From Rhizobiaceae bacterium (GTDB taxonomy: Bacteria > Pseudomonadota > Alphaproteobacteria > Rhizobiales > Rhizobiaceae), in assembly GCA_025698895.1 (NCBI GenBank), contig JAILWO010000001.1, positions 655,001-719,000 on the forward strand: 64,000 nucleotides of DNA. The letters are read 5' to 3'. Positions 5,946 through 14,803 of the stretch are shown piece by piece (position 1 is the stretch's first letter; every line of letters begins with the position of its first letter). The position numbers and the translations under genes were made by a program. The notes under the pieces are model-generated. The model made no database searches. It was given only the letters and a program-made list of their open reading frames with translations, and was not told the origin of the DNA.

Positions 5946-8822
5946 CTACACCCCCAGCACCTTCATCACCTCGTCCCCCAGATGATTGATCACCTTCACC
6001 GCAATGCGCCCGCTCTTCGGCTTCGCAAAGGGCCGTGAGACGGTGCGCTTGAGGCTGTCCCAGGCCTCCTCGTCGATCTCCGCCTTCAGCGTCGAGCGCA
6101 GCGCCTTGTAGGGCACCTCGGCGCCGGGGAAGTAGGCCTGGCGCACGAAGAAGCTCTCGCCCGAATAGTCGGTGTCGATGAACCAGCAGGCGATGTCGTC
6201 GGGCTCCGAGCTCACCACCTCGCCGGTCGCCGGCTTGAAGATGTCGACGCCCTTCAGCTCCACGCGATACTTCTCGCCGTCGTTCTTCAGCTCGATGTCG
6301 GGCTCGCCGAAGACGACGAACAGGTTGCCGCCGCCGGCCTTCAGGTCGCCGGCCATGTGCAGGTCGGCGTTCATGCGCGCGCGCAGGATCGGCACGCGCC
6401 CGAGCCGTTGCAGTTCCTGCGCATGCGCCTCGAAGTTGAAGGCGCAGGCGATCACGACGTCGAAGCCGGCATCGGCCGCCTCGCGCGCGCAGGCGACGAG
6501 ATCGGCGCGGCCGACCGTGCCGTATTCCGGCCCGATGAAGATGCCGGCTCGCCGCTCTTTCGCCTCGTCGCCGTCGCCTTCGCGATAGCGGCCTTCCGCG
6601 CCGATCCATTCGCCCGGCCAGGGCGCCAGCGTGTCGAAGCGGATCGCGTCGGCCTTGTCCTGCTGGTGCACGCCGGCCTTGGCGAGGTTTTCCATGATCG
6701 CCTTGCGATAGTTCTCCGCCTCGCGCTCGCCGGGTAGATGTCCGCCCTCGGCGGCGTTGATGGCGTCGATCAGCTCGCCATCCTCGTCGACGGCCACGAG
6801 CGCGTGCGGCGACAGGCTTTCCACCGTGAACGGCCCGGCGACGCGGATGCGCTTCCTGTCCTCATAGGGCTTGTCATAAAGATATTCGTGCTCGGCCCGG
6901 GCGGCGATCGAGGCGTCGATCTCCTTCTGGCGGGCGATGCGCGCCAGCCAGAAATTTTCGAGCGCGGCCTTCGCCTTGTCCGGCCAGCCTTCCGGCGCCT
7001 CGCGCGGAATTTCCCATTCCATGAAGCCGTTTGCCGGCGCCTCCTCGCCGGAAGGCAGCGTGACGGTGCCCGACGTGGTGAAGTCGATCGTCTCGCCGGT
7101 GCGGCCGCCGGTCTCGACCCTGAACGGCACCGCATGGCCGGCGAGCGCGGCGTTCAGCGCGGCGCGCGCTTCCTCCACCGCCGGCTGCATACGCTCCCAG
7201 ATCACGTCGATCTCGGTGTTGTTGGCGATCGACTTCAGCGTGATGTGCGGCACGCGCTCATAGACGAAGCCGTGGCGGATATCGCCATAGGTGGCCTGCG
7301 TTGCCGGCGCCGAGCGCGTCACCTCGGCCTGTTTCTTCTGCCCCTCGGGGCTGTCGGCCAGAAGATACCAGGGATACTTCGCGCCCATGATGCGCGCGCG
7401 GGCGAGCGCCAGAGCGACGCGGGAGGTGTCGATGGTGATCCAGCGCCGACCCCACTGCTCGGCGACGTAGGCGGTCGTGCCGGAGCCGCAGGTGGGATCC
7501 AGAACTAGGTCGCCGGGGTCAGTGGTCATGAGGAGGCAGCGTTCGATTAGCTTTGGAGATGTTTCAACGATATACCGCTTGTCGCTCGCAAAACCGGCCA
7601 CGCCAGTATCAGTCCAGACGTTGGTCAGTGGGTAGACAGCGAAATCGTCGATGAACCGGACATAGCGAAGGGTGTTTCCGACCAATTCGACGCGATTGGC
7701 CTTGGACAGCCGGACCACCCCTTGATCGTGCGTCTTCCAGTAACCTTTTCGAGGAACAAATCTTTGACCAGAAAAATGAACTGGATAGCTACCAGGTGGC
7801 TTTTGTGCTGTGAGGTCGCCGGTCGCGTATATCTTGGCACCCGCGGGAATTAGATCGGCGTTTCGTTTCTCGTGTGCGGTTATCGAACGCCTTTCGCCTG
7901 ATGGTTCCTCTATCTTTCCGTATCCAGAGGCCCCGGACTCACCGAAAGATTTGGTGAGCATCGCGGAACGATACTTCATCGATTCCCGGACCTTTGCATA
8001 CCACAAGATGTGGTCCGCCACGTTGGGTAGAAATTGCGCGGTCTGGCTGCTCGTCTTCACAACCCCTATCTGGCTAACGACATTGTGCTCCCCAAACACC
8101 TCGTCCATCAGCGCACGAACGCGATGGACATTCTCATCGCCGATCTGGACGAAGCAGCTCCCGCTCTCGGTCAGCAACTCGCGTGCCACGACGAGCCGAT
8201 CGCGCAGGTAGCCGAGGTAGGAGTGGATGCCGTCGCGCCAGGTGTCGCGGAAGGCCTTCACCTGCTCGGGCTCGCGAGTCAGGTTGTCGAGCTTGCCGTC
8301 CTTCACGTCGCGCGAAGTGGTGGACCACTGGAAGTTCGACTGGAACCTGATGCCGTAGGGCGGGTCGATATAGATCGCCTGCACCTGGCCCTTCAGCCCT
8401 TCCCGCTCGGCCAGGCTCGCCATCACCTGCAGCCCGTCGCCCAGGATCATCCGGTTCGACCAGCGCGCGCTGTGCCGGTAGAACTCGACCTCGGCCTCGC
8501 GGTCCTCCTCCGTCAGCCCGAAATGGCCAAACAGGTCGTCGGCCTTGTCGCGGCCGTTCCTCAGATCGTCGATCAGTGCCTTGGGGTGGACATGCTCCTG
8601 CCGGTAGATCGGCGGCGCATCGACGGTCAGTCCAGCCTGGTCGGGGTCCTTGCCGCGCCAGACGAGTTGCGGGTCGAGATCGCGGTTGCGGCGCTCCCAG
8701 GCGGTGCGGATCGGCTTCCTGTCGTCGTCGGCCAGCACCGGCTCCAGTTCCGCCGGCGGTATGTTGGCGCGCGTCTCGTCATGCTGGGTGAAGCCGACGG
8801 GGGTCCTGTTCTCATTGGCCAT
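5946..8822 (-). CDS. Type III-like (Mod) beta-class DNA methyltransferase
   Basis: The 958-residue protein is a DNA amino-methyltransferase of the N6-adenine/N4-cytosine family. Catalytic motif IV DPPY is at residues 153-156 and SAM-binding motif I LDPTCGSGT near 441-449. This is the beta-class order, so the target recognition region lies between them. DNA for roughly residues 235-430 (about 7,500-8,110) is clearly less GC-rich than both flanks, as expected for an exchanged specificity domain. The long C-terminal half (470-958) is not assigned to a motif. It overlaps the DUF4268 gene upstream by 11 bases. With the Res-like protein it would form the modification half of the system. Confidence 0.9.
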   Translation of the reverse strand: MANENRTPVGFTQHDETRANIPPAELEPVLADDDRKPIRTAWERRNRDLDPQLVWRGKDPDQAGLTVDAPPIYRQEHVHPKALIDDLRNGRDKADDLFGHFGLTEEDREAEVEFYRHSARWSNRMILGDGLQVMASLAEREGLKGQVQAIYIDPPYGIRFQSNFQWSTTSRDVKDGKLDNLTREPEQVKAFRDTWRDGIHSYLGYLRDRLVVARELLTESGSCFVQIGDENVHRVRALMDEVFGEHNVVSQIGVVKTSSQTAQFLPNVADHILWYAKVRESMKYRSAMLTKSFGESGASGYGKIEEPSGERRSITAHEKRNADLIPAGAKIYATGDLTAQKPPGSYPVHFSGQRFVPRKGYWKTHDQGVVRLSKANRVELVGNTLRYVRFIDDFAVYPLTNVWTDTGVAGFASDKRYIVETSPKLIERCLLMTTDPGDLVLDPTCGSGTTAYVAEQWGRRWITIDTSRVALALARARIMGAKYPWYLLADSPEGQKKQAEVTRSAPATQATYGDIRHGFVYERVPHITLKSIANNTEIDVIWERMQPAVEEARAALNAALAGHAVPFRVETGGRTGETIDFTTSGTVTLPSGEEAPANGFMEWEIPREAPEGWPDKAKAALENFWLARIARQKEIDASIAARAEHEYLYDKPYEDRKRIRVAGPFTVESLSPHALVAVDEDGELIDAINAAEGGHLPGEREAENYRKAIMENLAKAGVHQQDKADAIRFDTLAPWPGEWIGAEGRYREGDGDEAKERRAGIFIGPEYGTVGRADLVACAREAADAGFDVVIACAFNFEAHAQELQRLGRVPILRARMNADLHMAGDLKAGGGNLFVVFGEPDIELKNDGEKYRVELKGVDIFKPATGEVVSSEPDDIACWFIDTDYSGESFFVRQAYFPGAEVPYKALRSTLKAEIDEEAWDSLKRTVSRPFAKPKSGRIAVKVINHLGDEVMKVLGV

Positions 8823-9735
8823 CGACTTGCTCCCTCAACCTGTTTTCCAGCGCTTCCGTATAGCGGCGGCGCTGTTGCTCGAACCAGTCGATCAGTGCCG
8901 GCCACTGCTCGCGGTCGCCGAAACCCGGCGTGCGCTTCTTGACGAGGAAATGGTTCTTGCTCCCGTCGAACTCGGCGTCTAGTTCGCGCTCCAACTCGTC
9001 GCGAAACGGCAGGAGAAGCGCGGCGACCGTTTCCCTGTCGCTCGACCAGGGTGGGCGGATATAGACGCCGCAGGTTCGCTGCGCGATGTAGGTCGTGAAG
9101 AATAGCCGGCCATCGGCCAGCGGCAGCCAGTAGTTCCAGCCCGACTTCGGCTTGACGTCCGCGATCTCGGGGGAGCGTTCCGCGTAGAAGTCCCAGAACT
9201 CGGCCCTGAGCGGCGACTCCGGATCTGAGGACGTGACAGGCTTCGCCGCTTCCTTCAGCGTCCGCTCCCAGCCGCTTGGTTTCTCGACCACCTCGAAGAT
9301 CGGGGCGAACGGGCTGTCGGAGATGCGAACCACGCGCAGGCGAACGGCGAAGAAGGAAAACCCGTCCGCGGTGTGCTGGTTGAGCCAACGAATGGCCGAC
9401 AGATGCGGCTCGCGGAATTTCGGCGCGACCCAGATCACCGTATGCGCTTCCAGCCCCGCCAGATAGGTCATGATCTGGCCGAGATGGGTATGGTCGGTCT
9501 GTTCGAGCTGGTTTTCGATCAGCACCACCGTTCCGTCGCTCGGATTGCGCGCCAGGATGTCGGCCGCGAAAGTTTCTACCGCGATCTCCGTGCCAGTGAT
9601 CTCGAGCGGGATTCCGACCACCTCCGACAGGTGATCGATATTTTCGGCAAGCCACGGCGTGAAGGCGAGCGCCTCATGCTTCCACGCCTCGCGCGGCAGC
9701 AGGTCGGTCAGCCGGCCGAAGGTGATTTCGCTCAT
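8812..9735 (-). CDS. DUF4268 protein with PD-(D/E)XK-like nuclease motif
   Basis: This 307-residue protein has two parts. Residues about 45-125 resemble a variant PD-(D/E)XK nuclease core, with FAADILARN followed by VLIENQLEQTDHTHLGQ, where the usual lysine position is glutamine. Residues about 160-300 form the DUF4268 region, ending with a WFEQQRRRYTEALE helix. Its end overlaps the mod start, so the two are probably translated together. A role in DNA cleavage or target handling for the methyltransferase pair is likely from context but not shown. The Glu-x-Gln variant may be inactive or use altered metal chemistry. Confidence 0.8.
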   Translation of the reverse strand: MSEITFGRLTDLLPREAWKHEALAFTPWLAENIDHLSEVVGIPLEITGTEIAVETFAADILARNPSDGTVVLIENQLEQTDHTHLGQIMTYLAGLEAHTVIWVAPKFREPHLSAIRWLNQHTADGFSFFAVRLRVVRISDSPFAPIFEVVEKPSGWERTLKEAAKPVTSSDPESPLRAEFWDFYAERSPEIADVKPKSGWNYWLPLADGRLFFTTYIAQRTCGVYIRPPWSSDRETVAALLLPFRDELERELDAEFDGSKNHFLVKKRTPGFGDREQWPALIDWFEQQRRRYTEALENRLREQVDGQ

Positions 9736-9826
9736 CCGAGTGTTCCCGCAGGCGGCAAATCCAGATCCGAATTTCCTGGGCTAGTTCTGCGATCAGGAAA
9801 CGGATTCCGGGCTGCAATAGGTGCGA

Positions 9827-10255
9827 TCATTCCACACCCACTACGACCTCAACGGCCTGTCGATATCGGTGCCGTGACGTTTCAAACCATTCAGCAATAT
9901 CCGACCAATTGTCCGGATCGTAACCACCCATCGCCAACTGGGTCTTGAGAAAGCCCTGGTCCGGCTTTGGTTCAAATGCGGCACCGAGGCACATCACCAG
10001 AAAATCCGCCGACGGCTGAAGGAGGGCGCGAACCGGCTGATGCGGCGCTCCGTCGACAGGGCGGAGAAACGCCGAGCAGGAATTTGCCCCGAGATTGATG
10101 GACAGAATGATATTTCCGGCTACCGTCATCGGAACACGGCAGTCGCCGGAGTTTGACGCCTTGATTCCTGCCGAAGCAGCGCAGGGATAGCTTCTCAGGT
10201 AATAGTGCCAGAAGCCGCGCCTGACACGCGCCGACCATGTCTTTTCGTCAATCAT
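9827..10255 (-). CDS. Small stand-alone DUF4268-like protein
   Basis: The 142-residue protein parallels only the C-terminal half of the neighbouring DUF4268 protein. It has an FWHYYLRSYP start like the other's FWDFYAERSP, and a final NWSDIAEWFETSRHRYRQAVE-like helix that aligns with that gene's WFEQQRRRYTEALE. It lacks the nuclease-like half. Its start overlaps the stop of the Res-like gene by four bases, and 91 bases separate it from the larger DUF4268 gene. It may be a partner subunit or a dimerisation module. The similarity to its neighbour is read by eye from the two proteins. Confidence 0.65.
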   Translation of the reverse strand: MIDEKTWSARVRRGFWHYYLRSYPCAASAGIKASNSGDCRVPMTVAGNIILSINLGANSCSAFLRPVDGAPHQPVRALLQPSADFLVMCLGAAFEPKPDQGFLKTQLAMGGYDPDNWSDIAEWFETSRHRYRQAVEVVVGVE

Positions 10256-13200
10256 GCCGGCTCCCTCGCTTTCAGCAACCTCGCAATCGCGTCATCGAGC
10301 TCCATCCTGAAATCATGGACGCTGCGCAGTTCGGCGAAGCCCCAGCGCCCATAGGCGCCGAGCCGGTTGACGGCTGGAATCCACTTGTTCCTCATCGTCT
10401 CGGCCTTGAGCATCGCGTCATGGCCGCGGAAGCCCTTCACCTCCAGCACGAGCGTCAACGGCTCCTCGCCGTCGACGACCTTCAGCCGCACCAGGAAATC
10501 GGGCCGGTAACGATGCGGCTCGCCTTCCTTTGTGTAGGGCACCTCGAAGTGCAGATTGTGGTTCTTCGCGTAGGCCTCGACCTCGGGGTGGTCGTCTAGC
10601 ATCTCGGCCAGCTTGTTCTCCCAGTCTTGGTCGGTGATGATCCAGTTGACATGGCTTCTGGTCGGGTCTGGCCAGTGCCGGCTGGCGCTCGACGTGTTGA
10701 AGCTGACATTCGCCGTCGAGCCGTCCGGCGCGTAGGGATCGAGCACGGCGCGGATGATCGGCTTTCCGCCGGGGTGGTCGATGAGCACGCCCATCAGGAG
10801 GTCGCAGACCTCGTCTGCAAGCTGGCGGTAGCGAAGCTGTGCCGGCCGCGTGCCGCCCTTGCACACCAGCCGGTCGGAATTCACGAACTGCAGCACGATG
10901 CGCTTGGCGTGCGGAAACAGATGCGTCTTGGGCGCGCCGTTCGGGTCGCGCAGCTTTTCCGACACCCAGTAGCTGGCGATGTCGAAGGCGATCGTCGACA
11001 GCCGCGTGTCGTCGAGATGGTCGAGGCCGATCCGGTGTCGCTCGCCGATGATGCCCGACATCTGCACCTCTGTCGCGCCCACCTTGTCGGGCGTGAGCAC
11101 ATAGGGTTCCATCCGCGACAGGTCGACGTCGATGCGCTCCTTCGGGAAATCGGTGCGGAAGCCTTCCACGCGGGGAAATACGATCTCCAGATCGTCGCGC
11201 TCGGGGCTGACTGCGTGGACCTGGATCACCTCGCGCGGCTTCTGCGGAGGGGCGGGTCGGGCCTGGTCGGAGAAGTTCAGCCCGTCGATGCCCATGATAT
11301 CGGCATATTCGGTGCGATAGAGGCCGGTGTCCGGGTCGATCTGGTAGGACATGCGCCGGAGCGCGCGGCCGATCACCTGTTCGCAGATCAGCCGCGAGCC
11401 GAAGGCGCGCAGCCCCATGATGTGCGTCACGTTGTTGGCGTCCCAGCCTTCCGTCAGCATCGAGACGGACACCACGCAGCGCACCTTCTCGCCTAGCCGC
11501 CCCGGCCGGCCGACCGTGTTCATCACCTCGCGCAGGATCTCGGCGTCGGTGATCTCGCCGGCCGTCGGGTCGCGCCGGCTGCGCTCGCGTCTGAACGCCG
11601 CGATCTCGGTGGCGTGCGCGTCGCGGAATGCCTTGTCAATCTCTCCGCCGGCTTCGAGCGCGGCCGAGTCGATCAGGATCGTGCGCGGCCGGTCGAGGCG
11701 CTGGTCATGATCGTCGAAATTGCGGAACAGCTCCAGTTCCCCCTGGCGCACCCGCTCCTGGTCGTGCTCGTCGGTCCAGGCGTAGCCGGCGATGTAGTCG
11801 CGCACCATTTCGGAATTGGTGGTGTTGTTGCACACCACGATGAAGACCGGCGGTATCTCGATCTTCTCGCGCTCCCACAGCCGGTAGGTCTTCTCGTAGT
11901 GACCGTAGAGCGCGTCGAGCGCGACCTTGAGCTCGATCGGCAGCTTGTGCGGGTCGGGCTTGCCTTCGCCCTTCTTGCGCTTGTCGGGCATGCGCTGGCG
12001 GATTTCCGGCCACAGATTGCGATAGATGATCTTCTGGCCGTCGGCGCGGTTGTCGCCGATCGGCACGCGCGGCAGCTTGACGATGCCGCATTCGATCGCG
12101 TCCATCAGCGAGAAGTCGGTCATCACCCAGGGAAACAGCGTGCCCTCGGGCCAGTTCGAGCCCGACAGGAAGAATGGGGTCGCCGACAGGTCGTAGACGA
12201 CGCGCACGCCCTGCTGTCGGTTGAGCGCCTCCAGGCCGGAGATCCACAGGCGGGCCGCCTCCTTGTTTTCCTCGGCTTCCTTGCGGTCCTCGCCGGTCAG
12301 CTTCTCGGCCTTGTCAACCGGGCGTTCGCGATAGCAGTGATGCGCCTCGTCATTGATCACGACCACGTTCTTCGTGCCCATCAGGCCGCCCATGACGCGC
12401 TGGACCATCTGCCCCTCGGTCTCCAGCGTCTGTAGCGCCTCGCCGTGTCCCTCCAGCGCCTGGCGCGTGCCGCTGGCGGCGTCGAACCGGTCCCTGAGCT
12501 TGAAGGCGTGGTAGTTCGTGATGACGATGTCGGCCCGCTGGAGGTCGGGCAGCAGGTCGCGCGGCACCAGATTGAGCCGAGCGTGGAGACCGTGCTCATC
12601 ATTCGGCATCAGCACGCGCAGCCTGTCCCGGATGGTGATGCCAGGCGTTACGATCAAGAAACCCTTCGAGAACCGCCTGCTGTTTGGCGAGCGCACGGCG
12701 TTGAGCGTCTGCCAGGCGATCAGCATAGCCATGACGGTCGTCTTACCGGCACCGGTTGCCAGCTTGAATGCGATGCGCATCAAATCGGGTGCGGCATCGG
12801 ATGGTTCGGCTCCCTCCGCCTGGACAGCAAAGTTGTTCGCCGTCGCGATCCAAGTCAGGAACCGGCGGCCGCGTCTTCCCATTTCCGGAGCCACTTCAGC
12901 CAACCAAATCGCTGCTTCCACCGCTTCGAGCTGGCAGAAGAACGGTCGGATCGTCTGGGCGGGGTCGGCCTGGATCGCGCGCCAGTGCTGCAGGAGGCGC
13001 TGCGTCACCGGCGTCACCTTCCATTGTGAAGGATTCGGCAGGCTGCGCCAGGTTTCCACTTCCTGACGCAGTTCGTTGATCATTGGCGAGGGATTGAATG
13101 CCGTCGCCTCTGTCGCCAGATCGTCGTCAAAGACCAGTGACGTCTGCGAACTTGTTGTAGTCGACGATGCCCCGGGAAGCGCAGTCCAGAGGGCGGACCG

Positions 13201-13311
13201 GCGCCGGGCTTCGACGATCTGATCTGTAGGTCGACCGGCGAGATCAAGCTCCCAGTGCCGAGACGGAGGCTCGTATGGCGAGTTGATGATTGGTCGGTCG
13301 AAAAAGCTCAT
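10252..13311 (-). CDS. Type III Res-like DEAD/DEAH helicase-endonuclease
   Basis: The protein has 1,019 residues from the ATG at 13311. An upstream ATG 45 bases earlier is possible but would add an unconserved-looking leader. It is a superfamily 2 helicase with motif I ATGAGKTT near 185-192, motif II DEAH near 321-324 and an SATPFF motif III. The C-terminus carries a PD-(D/E)XK nuclease signature, PDFLVR near 937 and LVLEVKG near 955-960. This is the Res architecture of type III restriction enzymes, which cleave DNA after ATP-driven communication between sites. It is first in the leftward operon and overlaps the small DUF4268 gene. Confidence 0.9.
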   Translation of the reverse strand: MSFFDRPIINSPYEPPSRHWELDLAGRPTDQIVEARRRSALWTALPGASSTTTSSQTSLVFDDDLATEATAFNPSPMINELRQEVETWRSLPNPSQWKVTPVTQRLLQHWRAIQADPAQTIRPFFCQLEAVEAAIWLAEVAPEMGRRGRRFLTWIATANNFAVQAEGAEPSDAAPDLMRIAFKLATGAGKTTVMAMLIAWQTLNAVRSPNSRRFSKGFLIVTPGITIRDRLRVLMPNDEHGLHARLNLVPRDLLPDLQRADIVITNYHAFKLRDRFDAASGTRQALEGHGEALQTLETEGQMVQRVMGGLMGTKNVVVINDEAHHCYRERPVDKAEKLTGEDRKEAEENKEAARLWISGLEALNRQQGVRVVYDLSATPFFLSGSNWPEGTLFPWVMTDFSLMDAIECGIVKLPRVPIGDNRADGQKIIYRNLWPEIRQRMPDKRKKGEGKPDPHKLPIELKVALDALYGHYEKTYRLWEREKIEIPPVFIVVCNNTTNSEMVRDYIAGYAWTDEHDQERVRQGELELFRNFDDHDQRLDRPRTILIDSAALEAGGEIDKAFRDAHATEIAAFRRERSRRDPTAGEITDAEILREVMNTVGRPGRLGEKVRCVVSVSMLTEGWDANNVTHIMGLRAFGSRLICEQVIGRALRRMSYQIDPDTGLYRTEYADIMGIDGLNFSDQARPAPPQKPREVIQVHAVSPERDDLEIVFPRVEGFRTDFPKERIDVDLSRMEPYVLTPDKVGATEVQMSGIIGERHRIGLDHLDDTRLSTIAFDIASYWVSEKLRDPNGAPKTHLFPHAKRIVLQFVNSDRLVCKGGTRPAQLRYRQLADEVCDLLMGVLIDHPGGKPIIRAVLDPYAPDGSTANVSFNTSSASRHWPDPTRSHVNWIITDQDWENKLAEMLDDHPEVEAYAKNHNLHFEVPYTKEGEPHRYRPDFLVRLKVVDGEEPLTLVLEVKGFRGHDAMLKAETMRNKWIPAVNRLGAYGRWGFAELRSVHDFRMELDDAIARLLKAREPA

Positions 13312-13474
13312 CCGGACGAAACCCCCCTCTCGCTCCGAATAAGGGCAGGGAAGCAAGAATCTCGCCGCTCAGCAACCCCGAGTGGTAATCTCTCGCGCGC
13401 TTGTCACCTTCTCGCAATCTTTGCGAGGTCGTCGTCGACTGAAGGTTCCTACGCCGCGGGTGGGGTAGTCCTCG

Positions 13475-13726
13475 ATGATGACAAAGCCGCTTGCCAGCAC
13501 CCCATCAACCGCTCAATTGCGAATGAACGACGAGCAATGGTCATCGATGCTCTCCGCTGCGGCCACGTTCTGGTTCAATGTGAAAATCGATCAAAAGGCG
13601 ATCCGATGTTCCGCGCGATCAGTGAAAGGTCTTCAGCTGCGATTCGTGTGCGAGATGGTCTACCTCGCCGCCGAGAGGCTGATCGAGATGGAAAGGGAGG
13701 ACCCGAACGCTGTCGCGGAGCAATGA
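13475..13726 (+). CDS. Small hypothetical protein, doubtful
   Basis: An 83-codon frame lies on the plus strand between the Res-like gene and the DUF3037 gene. The peptide is balanced in composition and ends in an acidic helix (ERLIEMEREDPNAVAEQ). No good ribosome binding site precedes the ATG at 13475. An internal ATG at 13523 gives a 67-residue alternative. No family is recognised. It runs opposite to both neighbours and could be a real orphan or a chance frame. Confidence 0.35.
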   Translation: MMTKPLASTPSTAQLRMNDEQWSSMLSAAATFWFNVKIDQKAIRCSARSVKGLQLRFVCEMVYLAAERLIEMEREDPNAVAEQ

Positions 13727-13918
13727 GTCCACGGATTCACTTGATCCGCGCGGTCGCTTCTGTGATCTTGTTTCAGAATCGCCGAACGACACCCACGGTC
13801 ATCATCTGGTGACCGCAAGAACAAGGCAGAATGCCGGGGGGCATTCCAATGAATGTGAGGGAGTGGGGCATCAGGCCGGCCCTAAGCGGAGTGCTGCGTT
13901 GTCTAGGCGGCACAGAAT

Positions 13919-14803
13919 TCAAGTGACACTCGCGTTGGGAAACTCTTGCTGTGCGTATGATAGTATGGCCTGCTGATGCTCAAATGACACAACGTCAATA
14001 TCGGTCCGCCGCAGCGTCTCAACCGTTTCTTCATAAGCAGCCTGGTGCGCCTGTTCGCTTCCGGGTCCAACTACAGGCCCCTCAACGGCGAAAAGGATGT
14101 GGTTGGGCAATAGACCCGCTCGCCTCAGTCGAGCGACGGAAGTGCTCCATTTAATTCCATGATCTATTATGGCGGTGGGTTCCTTTTGCCCTAAGAAGAA
14201 TGGCTTGATAATTTTCTTCGGCCCGCCAATTTCATTGTTCTCAACAAACGGAAATGTTGCTTTATAAACTCCATCATCGAATTGACGCCGAACAAATCTT
14301 TCGCCGAGATGAATGTCGTTAAGCCATTTCTTCATAAGGTCTTCAAGAACTGTCTCGCGATAGCGCTGCGTCACAAAATTGCGCTCGACATAATACCCAA
14401 ACAGATCGTCTAATATTCTTCTAGGATCTTCCGATATAACGACGCGAGGTGCGCTGAAATTAACTAGCCCCTCACGAAGTCTGGTAAGATCATTGAACGC
14501 TACCAGCGCAGGCTCGTCTTTGCCTAAATCTAGCCGCGCCTGAAATCTGTCGACCTTTGGCAATAGCTTTTTCACTCGCTGCAACTCATCCTGCAGCGCG
14601 CCAACCGCATTACGGTAGTATTCCGGCGCTACCGTATCGAAGAAGCTAGTGATCCGGCCGTATCGCCTCGCCTCCAGTCGGCTTCCAAGAAAACCGATCT
14701 GTGGTGCGACAAGGACAATGCCAACATTAGCGAACTCGCCAGTTTCGATGTGCGGCATAAATCGAATGATCGAATATCGACACTGAAGCTTCGACGTCAT
14801 CAT
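13919..14803 (-). CDS. DUF3037 protein paired with HipA-like kinase
   Basis: This 294-residue protein opens with the DUF3037 pattern (YSIIRFMPHIETGEFANVGIV), which is found across bacteria in proteins of unknown role. The middle and end are helical and charged with no enzymatic motif that I recognise. Its ATG overlaps the stop of the HipA-like gene by four bases, so the two form a coupled pair. DUF3037 next to a HipA-like kinase is a recurring arrangement as I recall it. DNA here is markedly less GC-rich than the core genome, consistent with horizontal arrival. Confidence 0.8.
   Translation of the reverse strand: MMTSKLQCRYSIIRFMPHIETGEFANVGIVLVAPQIGFLGSRLEARRYGRITSFFDTVAPEYYRNAVGALQDELQRVKKLLPKVDRFQARLDLGKDEPALVAFNDLTRLREGLVNFSAPRVVISEDPRRILDDLFGYYVERNFVTQRYRETVLEDLMKKWLNDIHLGERFVRRQFDDGVYKATFPFVENNEIGGPKKIIKPFFLGQKEPTAIIDHGIKWSTSVARLRRAGLLPNHILFAVEGPVVGPGSEQAHQAAYEETVETLRRTDIDVVSFEHQQAILSYAQQEFPNASVT

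Noticed and set aside
5344-6609. A 421-codon reading of the unknown cargo gene that extends into mod
   Set aside because: The first 236 codons are an Arg-rich frame overlapping the Mod C-terminus. A good ribosome site and ATG at 5895 define the real start.
2221-13311. BREX or DISARM system
   Set aside because: No PglZ, BrxC-like ATPase, DrmA/DrmB or phospholipase-D-type gene is present. The Res-Mod core fits type III better.
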